Source of the DNA: Dendrolimus kikuchii
Taxonomy: Eukaryota; Arthropoda; Insecta; Lepidoptera; Lasiocampidae
Length of the DNA stretch: 64,000 bases
Assembly (NCBI GenBank): GCA_019925095.2
Contig: CM034398.1
Coordinates: 8,881,001 to 8,945,000 of the forward strand
Direction: 5' to 3'
Positions 45,001-57,000 of this stretch are shown in pieces. Position numbers and translations under genes: made by a program. Positions within the stretch are counted from its first letter, which is position 1, and each line of letters begins with the position of its first letter. Under the pieces are notes generated by a model. The model ran no database searches and was not told the origin of the DNA. It worked only from the letters and a program-made list of their open reading frames with translations.

Positions 45001-48000
45001 CACTGAATGAAATCATAAAGGGTACCTTTCTACATTTAGGTATCGGAAACAAAATTGGTTAAGTTTTAGGAAAACTAACGAAATATATACCTGAAATAAG
45101 GGACAATATAATAAAGTCTCGACCATTTCCAGGGACAAAACTTCTTGTTGAATATTCGCTGACATATCACGGAATATTTCCGATGTTGATACAGCGTTGT
45201 TGTAGTACCTGAAATTGAGAATCAGGGCACGTTTCGTCCACTTGATCACAGGACCCAATAAAGAAAGCAAGTCTGCCAATCTATAATTGGAGTACGGTAA
45301 ATGACTTTGCACTTAATTTTTTTAGGGTTTCACAGCAATTTTAGCAAAAATAAAAGCCTTATAAAGTCGTCATATTCCTCGATCTGCCTTTGTAAATCAC
45401 AGCACAGTGTATATACTTTTTCTGAATTACTGCGTTTATGTAGATGAAATTTTACAGAAAGATATATTTCGGTATGCACCGCTATACAACTGCTTCGTGT
45501 AACCGCGTAATTAAGGCCTACTCGTGGCCGCCATACATATAACTAAGCGTTGATGTAGAATTTTACAATGTACACAGTCGTGTAGATATCGCTAGTTAGA
45601 TAAATCATGACGATCTCCTTTAGTATTTTTTATACATATAAGTCAATAGGTGAGATAGGACCCACCTACCATTAAATTTGAATTTCAGCAATACTGTAAT
45701 TAATTACTTAATAACCTTAGTGCGGATTCAAGTAACAGTATGAAATTGGAAGATACCATTGCACACAGAAGAATTTCTTGACCCGAGCTTTTATTCTTCC
45801 GCTTACGTGATTAACAGAGAGAAAGTAAAATAATTCTCTCATAGATTCCTAAGGACCAAAGTATAAGATATGAAAACCATATAAATGAACTAAGTATCAC
45901 AGGTTACTAGACCATACCTATATTAGCTATAAAACAATGAATTCTACCTATTATGCAAATACTGTAATTTCAAATCAGAGAGAGTAAGTTAATTATTTTA
46001 ACCCTTATCTTCATTTTGTATAGTATACCATACATACAACTTTATAAAAATATACGATCACTATAAAATAATTTTAACTTAGTTTTATTAAACATATGAC
46101 ATTTCTAGACGTTTATTTATGCTTCAAAAATAAAAATAGTAGTTTATCTGTCATAATTTTAAATCAGTTGTAAAAAATAACTGCCAAGATGCGCCGCTCA
46201 GGTTTATCTAAGGTAAGTATTATTTTATTTTGATGTTTGTACCCCTAAATATGTATGTTTATTATAAAATACACATGCCTAAATATGTGTTCTTACACAT
46301 TGTTATATATATGCTATTGTCGCTATGAGAATTAGCATGTTTTAGCGTGTTTTTTACTAACGTATACTATACTATACAATGCCGCAGTTGCAGTAATTTA
46401 TCTTTCGTTGGTGGTGTATAGAATAATATACATTGCTAACTTCACGGGTCAATATTTTTTTGGACTTTACTATAAAAATTTAAATAGCAAGTATGTCTGT
46501 CTTATATACTAAACCAATTTTATTACAATTTAAATGACAGTTATACAGATGTTTGACTGCCGCGTTGATAAAGTGGTTATAGAAAGCGACATACAAAGTT
46601 ATGGATTCGATTTCCACAAAAAATACTACTATTATTACTACTGCATGACTGCCTACTTATATAAAGGGACAAATAACATTACATACATTATATACCTATC
46701 TATAATACAATATGGTTTGGCTATGCATGATAGGATCAGCAGAAAGTTCTCCAGTGCCATCGATAAATTCCGGTCTCGAAAGGTTAAACCTCCTACAAAT
46801 TTCTGATGATGAGTTAGGAACATATGCAGATGATATTTATGCCGATACAACCGAAGTGCCTCTTACACCTATTCTTACTCAGGTATTTCCTAATCCATCA
46901 GAAAGTAATATGACGATCTACCCTCAATTTCATCTTTGCGATCTTTGCCTTCAAATCAACCACTTGCATCCACTCCTGTCGCCTATAATCGTCACATGGG
47001 AGGTGTCTATTTAGCAGACATACTGATTGCATTATATCGCACTGGAATAAGATCACACAGGTGGTATATGAATATTTTCTCACAGCTTTTGGATATATGC
47101 ATTAATAACGCTTGGCTTTTACGTCGGAGACATAACAAAATGACCAACACTACTAGAAAGCAGGATCGCCTAAAAGATTTTAGGTATGAAATCTATAGCA
47201 GCCTACTGAAACGTTTCAGTGAAAAATTTAGACGCATTTTCCGACAAAACAAAAATAAAAAAACCGGTATCTAAACGACCATGCGATGATGTCCGGTATG
47301 ACAAATATGACCATTGGCCGCAAATATCCGGATATCAGAGGTGCAAGTACTGCAAAGCTGGCCAGTCAAGTACGATGTGCACAAAATGTAAGGTTCATCT
47401 TTGTTATGTGAAGAATTGAAACTGTTTTTTGGAGTACCACCGCAAGCAAAAGGGTCTCTGCGTTATTATATTATGATTATTTTGTAAAAAAAATTGTTCA
47501 AGAAAGATTTATTTTATTAAACATTTTTAGTTCCACCAAGACAGTTATTTTTATTTAAAATCATGTTATTTACAATAATCTTTTGGTATATGTTAAAAAC
47601 TACCAGTAACATTCCAACTCTCCCTAAACATAGCAATGTATAGCATAATATACATTCCTAAAAATGCGATAATCACTGTACGTGTAGCAATGTATAGAAT
47701 AGTATACATCTTGTTTTTCCAAAATTTTCATATCACGATTTTTATTTTTATTTTTTTGATGTGTTTTAGAGCCCAAAGAAGCTACCTATATACATTTTTT
47801 TTGCTTTTCTTCCAAAAAGCAATCTTGCCACGATAAGGGTTAATATGACATTTTATTTTCTTATTTTATCAATTGAATTCACATCTCTTTACATTTCACA
47901 CCAGATAAGATGAAAGTTTAAATTAAGAGATAATTTTAGTTATTCATTACCTTTATCTAACAACAATCTTGTTTCGACCTAAATTTACGAAAAATTTAAT

Positions 48001-51000
48001 GTACAAAATAAATGTATTAAAAAAAGTTACCGAAGATAATGCGTTTCATAAATACAAACTTTTTGGATACATTCGTGAAACTCACTTTGAATTTAAGCTT
48101 CCTCTGTGTACTTAGTATGTATATACTACAAACTCTCGCCATATAGAAGCAGCTTATATATGAACCCAGCACGAAAAGAAAAAATACCTAAAAAATACAT
48201 AATACGAGTATATGTAATTATAGTATATATTTATTAATACAAGTACATTACAAATTGCTTAAGCTAAATGTGAGAGAATCCTTATTAAATTTTATTGAAA
48301 AAAAAATGGTTTTAACCTTATTAGAAAATTATATTTGAAAAAGGTAAAATTGTCAGATTATTCTTTACAAACAATCATTATGAACAGTGTAAAATATAAA
48401 TGCGGACGAAGTCGCGCGCAATAGCTAGTTATTTATAAAGTAATTTTAATGTGACATATTAAACAATGAAACTCAAATAAAATATCATAGATAGCAACAA
48501 CATTTTGGAGTTTTCGGTTAAACTGAGTAAATATGAGTTACTCGAACCTGCACGGGTTGGATACTTCAGCGATTTCGACGGTCAAACAATTTAAGCAAAT
48601 AGAATTTAACTACTAATGCCGGCATAAAATATTCAAGATCACGCAAGCCGTGTTCGTAATCCGATCACATTTGGTCTAGTTTCCATTTTACAAATAAACC
48701 TCTGTAAATTTATTGTTGAGTAACTTTATTGATGAACTGGATAAACTACTTAGATATAGATAAAGGTTAAATCACAGATCATTGTGTAATTTACCACGAA
48801 ACTTTGTAGTTGGAAGTAAACGTTCGCACAAACCTACGTAGATATGTATTATCGGTGGAGCTGACCACAAACATAAAATCGATAGGTTATGCTAAGAACT
48901 ATGTTAGAGAATTTTATTAATAAGACTTCAGATAAAAATATAATCAATAGAAGTAAGGTAACGGAATCCCCAATAGGAGGCTGAAATAATAAAAGATCAG
49001 ACACATCCAGGAATGATTGTTAATGGAGCAAACGGTATTTCAGTAAAAAATAGTGTACATGCAAATTTTCACTAAGGGCTTCAGCACAATATTTGAACAA
49101 CTTTGGATAGTACTTTTGTCTAACAGTAGACAACAATCTATATATATAAAAAAATCAATTGCTGTTCGTTAGTCTCGCTAAAATTCGACAACGGCAGGAA
49201 TGATTTGGCTAATTTTAATTTTGAATTATTTGTGGAAATTCAGGGAAGGTTTAAAAGGTGAGTAAATATGAAAAAATGATTGGAATATAGTAAAAACAAC
49301 TATTTCTCTTTGCCTTAGAAACTATTCCTACCTCTCAAACATTTGACGTTCGTCCCGTCGTTCAGAAATCAACGTTTGTTATTTATTAATTCTGAGGCGG
49401 TACGAAGTTTGCCAGGTCAGCTAGTAATAAATAAATAAGGTTTAATAAAGTTAGCGACACAGGTAAAACTTACTGCAATTAAGTCTTCATAGCCAGGTGC
49501 TATGTCCGATAAACCTGTGGCGGAAAATGTTGCAGTGCCAAAAGAAAATGCAGAGATCATCGGTTTTTCGTGTTTGGCATTGTTGGTCATAAATACTTTT
49601 GTCTCCCAGTAAATAAGTTTTGTCATCCAAGAATTCTACAAATACATTTTTTACAGATTAATTTAGTTTAACCTCATTCACTTTGAATCTGGAATATTTT
49701 TACTTCATAACATATCTATGTCTTATTATAGATAATATCTGGTACATTATTAGTGTTTTATTGTAGGTTTATTTGTTATAAATATGTCGTAGTTTAATTA
49801 GATTAAAATTTTCAAATATATTTGCTCGTGTGCTAATTTATTTAAAAACGATGATGACATTTTCGGTCATCTTAAGCCTCTAAGCTCTGTTTAAAGTCTC
49901 TATGATTCAACTGTACCGACTATAACAATCTGCTCAAGTGCCAAATCATGAAGTAGGAATTAATGAAAAAAAATACATGAACAGCTTTATTATAATATTT
50001 CAATTAAGTACTGCAAAACAAAGGATACTAGAAGCGAACTAGAAGCCCTGAAATGCATTACAACGTAACGATGTCAGTAGCCATAATATATAAAATAACT
50101 CACCTCGTGGCATAACCTTCTCGGACACGCTAGCAAATAAAGAAAACAGCCAGACCAATAACAAAATGTAATAAAAATAATACCGAATTTTAATAGAATT
50201 AGGATCTGAAATCATTAAACTTGGTTTATTATAAATTAACAATGTTTAATAATCAAAAAATAGTAATATCATTACCACAGTTCCTGTAAATGTGACACTG
50301 ATTTCTTGCAGTGATTGTAGGAACCTACATATTTCAACTTCATATATACATACATACATTGTTAGTTAAAATTGATTTTGCATTCAAAGGTTGTATGGAA
50401 TAGCCAAAGTTAATATTTTTCTGTATTTAAGTCGAGTTCAATAATGCGTATAATATATATGTCGGAGGAAGCTATGAATCGTGTATAATGCACAATATTA
50501 TTTGTTAACATTTTAATTACTTTTAAAATCCTTAATTTATCTTTATCTTATTTGATTTGTTAAATCTTTTTATAACGTCAAAATCTTCTTAATCTAATAG
50601 AAGTTATGAATTTTGTAATCTGACCAATGACCAATCAGAGCAGAGCACGTGCCTAGGGGCGGGGTAGAGGAGCCATCTGTAGACGGGCGAGTTTTGCGAC
50701 ACATTTGAGCGATAGTAACGGATCGAGTTGGATCGTTGAAAATTTAAAAGGAAGGGTTAAAGTAAGATCGGTGCTCTGAATCCACTGCTCGGTCTTAAAC
50801 TGTGACAAAATATTGTTTTAAATCTATTGTGTTTTGTGCTCGCATTTTACCTGATCATGCCCACTAATCTCGCAAGCACTAATGACAATGCCACCGAGCA
50901 ATGCTTTCTCCGGCATATATATAGTACATAAATAAAATGATAATACATTATATTGTCAAACTTATATAAATTATTATATTATAGTTATTATATCGATATA

Positions 51001-54000
51001 TTAGGACTCCGTAACTATTTTTTGAGAAAAACGTAACCCTTATAAAATTCTTCATATCCGTACGCTTGTCTGTCATGTACATAAAAATATGTTGTAGCCA
51101 TTATTTTCGAAACTACTGAGCTATATAAATGGAACTTGACAGTATGTGTATTCTGTACTATATGACGCTATAATGTTGCACCGAAATTGGGGATAAACAA
51201 AAAACTAACACAGACCTTCGAGTGACTATCAAAACTCTTCTCCCATTTGCTAATATAGTCCCAGATGTGCCAAACTTGCAATAAAGGCAGGAGACTGGTT
51301 AACTGACCCGTCACTGTCTCCCCTCCAGGGTCCAGAGTATTTGTAAAAATGTAAATGGGAAAAACCGATATAATATCAAGATAAAAGCCCAAAGTAGCCA
51401 TTTTAACTTCGGCAATTTCCTTTACAGTTTCTTTCCTCTGATTCTAGAACATAAACAACATAAAAAAATTATTGTTAGAAGCTGTTATGACTATGATAGT
51501 AATAGTAATATAAATAAAAGGTGTATAATTATGTAGGATTAGTAGCGCTCCTGTCATAATAAATTACCAACATATTTTAAAATAACCAGAAAAAAAGTAC
51601 TTTTTCGTAGTTAAAGGTGTATGCCGGGGTAATTAAGGTATGCAAAGGCCCACGTTTGCTTTTCTATGAAAAAACAGGTTTTATCCCTACTAATAAAAAT
51701 TGTGTGTGTACAGTTCACACGCAGTAGGAGTGAAACAAAGTGTGACAAGGCGTGGGAGGGATTCTGAATGTCGTAACGTCACACTTTGTATATTATATAG
51801 TTATAATATATTTCAGTTTTAAACCAAGAAATTTGAAGTACTTCAAAACATTTCCAACTCTATTTGTATACACATAGTGTTTAAATTATTATGTGTAATG
51901 TATTCTATCCGATTCTCTCGCAGGCTTAGTCCAATAGATTTATGTGTTTATCTCTTTTTAGTGTCGCTTTTTTCGTTTCATTATATTATATATTATATCA
52001 TATTTCTCACAAAACACATAATTACTACTCAAAAACTATCAACATCCTACAACTATTGTTCATTTTAGAGTAATTTTACACATTTTTAGAAAATAAACTG
52101 CACAGCACAACAACTTTCAGTTCCCGCCAAAAACTCCTCAAAAAAATTACAAAACTATGCGCACCATAGATAATAACATGCGACTCATGTCTCATTTTTG
52201 TTACTGCCACTGTTAAATCGCGGCGTAAATTGCAATAAAAAATATTAACAATCTTGTAACATTATTTTATACTTATTAATTACTTTCGACTAAATATTTA
52301 TTTCATTAACATAAATTTGAGCTAATTATTTACTGTCATCAGCGACCAGAAAAATACTGGCTGGTAGAATGCCACAGAAAAAAAATACTAGACGTTTCAT
52401 ACTTGATAGTTATATTAAATGAGTTAATCAGATTCAGATATGGATTTAACGCCTAATTTCATTACAGAAGTAGTTCTTCGTTTAACTGACCAGTTATTTA
52501 CTTTCCTCATAATCTAAATGAAAAGCAGAGTGTAAACCTCGGGTGAAAGGCCTATTTAGGCACACTAATTATTAGCACCGAAACCATTTTGTGCCTAAAT
52601 ATGTCACTTTCACCTCTCGTGCATTTTCATTTCATGTTCTTTAATCGTGTAAATGATGAAATCGGGTATATGTGTACCATTTAAAATATGGATATTTTAT
52701 CCTGAAAAATGGGTTAGTTTTCAAGGGTTCCGTATGAGAGTGAAGCTTAATGAATGGATGTCGAAAAACTTAAATGCCGATAACAGGAACGAACAAAAGA
52801 TGCTTTTTATCTTGAAAATGAGATGGTGTCTCCCGATAAAAGGATTCAAAATTTATTATTTAGATATTGTAAGAAACACTAGTGATACAATGTAATTATA
52901 GTTACTGTACCTATATATAAATTGGGGGGAAAAATTAATTGAGTGTATTCAAACGGGGAAGAAAGTTTACCGATTCATTTAACCATAGAACCCTAAAAAG
53001 AATTTCAGAATAATCCTTTTCTATAAAACAGATAAAGAAGAAGTCTTAAAGTACCTTTACGTTCAAAATTTTAGTAATAAGTTTAACGGTACCGTAATAT
53101 TATTTTTAATTCTCTAACACTGTTTTACACTTACTTAGCTGAAGTAAAAAGCTTGACCTTTTACAAAAAAAACATAATTACGGGTACTCAGATAGGTAAT
53201 AAAAACTTTGAAATATAAAAAAGGGATTTAAATAACTGCCTGCTCTCCGTACAGGAACGGAAAAAGAATACTAATTCCTGAGGCCGGGTGGTCTGTCGTA
53301 AAAGATGACAAAACAACCCACAACCAAGTGGTAAGGCATTTGCTCGACTGGATGGCTACCACCCCTGGTCTAGAGTATGCCGCCATAACACTCTTTGAGT
53401 TGTATTCCGGCATCAGTGGCCAGGTTTCAGTTTCTCCTTCAGGGCCAGCAGCACATTGGCAGCACCTTTGGTATTGCTAATGTCCTTAGGCGACCGTAAC
53501 CACTTTTCGTCACAGCTGGGCCGTCAGCCTGTTTGCTGTACTTCAACAATAAATAAAAGATATTAATACATAAACTTCCGCAAGTTATAGTTAAGAAAAA
53601 TTATATTTAGGCTTTTGGTAAGAAAGTAATACATCTAATAGAAAGTAATAATCTAGTTTATTGTACAAAAATGCTACACAAAATCTAGAACATTAATAAT
53701 CAAGTCCAATTGGAGGTACAAATTAATTTTGTTTAAAAATATATTTCTTCATTTGGATGTCGGTACAAAATTTTGAAGTAGTAGGTATATATTATGTAGT
53801 TATATTATATTTATTTTGCTACTAGTTGTATAATTTGAAAATTTTATATACAGCAATATTCTAAAGAACGAATTTCTTATACATTATTTGATTTTATATA
53901 ACCTTTCGTCAATATTATGCCATTATTATGCCCACTTCTACGTGATAGAGCCATGATAGAATATTAGTAAACAGTAAATTAAAAATATTAAGACATAAAT

Positions 54001-57000
54001 TGCTACGCATGGGCGTAGTCATCTAAGTTTCATAAGTTTCATTCATCCGTGCAGGAACGGAGAGAGAATACAATTTCCTGCGGCCGGGCAGCCTGTCGTA
54101 AGAGGCGACTAAACAACCTACAGACAGGTGGTAGGGCATTTGCCCGACTGGATGGCTACCACCCCTGGTCTAGAGTATGCCGCCATAACAACCTTGTGTT
54201 GTATTCCGGCATTAGTGACCCGGTTCCAGGCTCCCTTAAGAGAGCAGCAGCGCATTTGTAGCACCTTCGGTGTTGCAAATGTCCATAGGCGATGGAAACC
54301 GCTTTCCATCAAGTGGGCCGTCTGCCTGTCTGCTGAACTCACGCAATAAAAAAAAATTCAAAACAAAGTTTAGTATTTAAAAAATCTAGGTGGCTTCAAA
54401 GTTTTTAAGATAGAAAGTATTCCAAGTGATATGACTATCAACTAGCATATCAATCATCGAAATGAATCTACTATTAAAATCACGAACCTTATCGGCAATA
54501 GCTGTAGTTAATTGCGCGTAGATGTTCAAAAGTAGTCCTGCCATAACAATTGTGTACAGGACGCTCTCGGCATCAGACTGATGGTTAACAATCGCTGAAT
54601 ATGGTGTTATAATGCATAAGTACAGAACTATTACAAAATGGACGATATCTAGCATGTCAGTCTAAAAATTGGAGAAAGAAGAATTATTTAAAGAGATGAT
54701 AACTTTAGTATTTTAAGCTGATATTAGACGATTCTTTATTGTATTTCAATTTGGATGAATCAAACAAAGTGATCGATATAACATAAACTTGAATGAAATG
54801 AAACATAAACTTCAATAATTTAATGTTATTGAATTCCGTCGTGTTCTGTCATTACAGTCTTTCAATCAAATTGATTCCATTTCGTCGATCCGTCTAATCT
54901 AATATCATCATCTTAGTTAATCGCGATAAAATTTTAATCGTGAAGAAGAATCTCGAAATGTTTCCTTCTCAATGAATAAAATAATCAAACATGTAAGGAA
55001 ACTGATATAAAACATTTTTTATTAACTATAAGGTATAAAAAAGATAACGCCTTAAATGGTGATACTTACAAAACTAGTGTTGGGCTCCAAAATCCATGGA
55101 AAATTAGATCGTAAGCAAATCCGAGGTTTCTTAATTGTTGTCACTTTCGTTGACAATTCGTAAAGCTCTAAGTACTCTGTTATAAATTTTGGCTGACGTA
55201 TGTTGAATTCATCTAACGAATATTTTTAATATTGTGAACAATCAGTAATTTTTTACAACGATTAAATTAAAATATAATAGTTATTATAAATATATTTAAT
55301 TTTTTATTATATTTTTGTTGAATAAATTAAATACTAGCAGTAATTTTGTTTAAAAGTAGATGCAGTGGCCTAGTTACAATTTGCTGTTAGTAGGTTATTC
55401 AAATTATGCCGATCCTACCGACCTCTACCTCGACCTCATCACAGGTATTTAGATTAAAAAATATGGCAATTCATAGACAACAAATCTTAATACTGTGATT
55501 CTAGAGCACTGTGATTGTAATGTTGCTATAATTATTATCATACTCAGATCCTATAGCCACTAAAATATAATATATTAACAGCCCAAAAACGTCCCACTGA
55601 TGGGCTTGGGCCTTCCAATTGTTGAGAGAACAGACAGTATATTCGTCACGCTTGTTCAAGGGGGCTTGGCGAAGCATGTCGATTACCTCAGCATGTATTA
55701 TATACTATTTCTATTTCTTTATTTTCTCGATGACAGTTCTAATTTGATAGTTGTAGTGTTGTGACCAAATAAGTAATGATATCGATCGCATATATTTATT
55801 ATGTTTTGAACAAAGACAAATTCAACAAAAACATTCAAATATATTTTTTCAAGCTGGGAACACTCAATGGCCCACCGCCATTTTGTGTTTGTATTAATCT
55901 GTCACTCGCTATAAGACGGTCGTGCAATATAGTCACTACATTTCTGTTCGCTGACTTTTTTCACATTATCCATACGTTACGTTGTGTATTTTGTGTTCCT
56001 CCGTGTTGATTGCTGCCCAGCTGTCAAATATCAAAATACCTAAAGGATCTGTTCTGGAAAGGCAGGCGAGAGAACTGGTGATCAAGGTTCGTAACTACTT
56101 TGAAGCAGAGTATCAAAATGCTGGCCCGCTATTACCACTGTCGCAAGTGCGAGAGCGTATTGTGTCCGCATTAGGAATTAGTGGACCTACTGTTTCAAAA
56201 ATTACTACCGAAGCTTACGGTACAAGCAGCATGCAGGAAAATAAGCTTCGTACGCCGAAGAAAAAACGCCAAACACGTCGTGTGACATCGGTTGACAATT
56301 TCGACGCTGATGTTATTCGCCGTCATATATATGACTATTACTTGTGCAAAGAAATTCCAACACTTAAAAAACTTGTTGTTTCTTTAAGTGAATATGCTTT
56401 GTTCCATGGCCAAAAATCGTCATTAAGCTTGGTTTTGAAAGAAATTGGATTTTCTTATAAAAAATCGGACAAACGTAAAATATTGATGGAGCGTCACGAC
56501 GTTGCGAAGCCAAAAAGTTATCAGATTGGTTAAATGTTATTTTCACTGAAGAGACTTGGTTAAATGCAAACCACACAGTATCTAAGAACTGGACTGACGA
56601 CACCGCCGCTTCCACTAGTTCAGAGCCAATGGGAAAAGGTGAACGCCTTATCATATGCCATGCAGGGTCTACGAAAGGATTCGTGTCAGATGCTTTACTG
56701 GCCTTTAAATCCAAGAAAACAGTGGACTACCACGAAGCAATAAACGCGGAGATTTACGAAGGATGGTTTAAAGAAATGGTGCAATCCCTGGAAGAACCGT
56801 CTGGACAACGCTACATATCACTCCAGACAAATTGATAAAATGCCGATGCAGGCCAATAAAAATCAAGAGATAATTGACTGGCTCCAACGTAATGGCGAAA
56901 ATGTGGATAATACTTTATTAAAAGTACAATTAGTGAATATTTTAAAATCGAAAAAACGTCTCCCTAACAGATATATTACCGACGAAATAGCTGCCGAATG

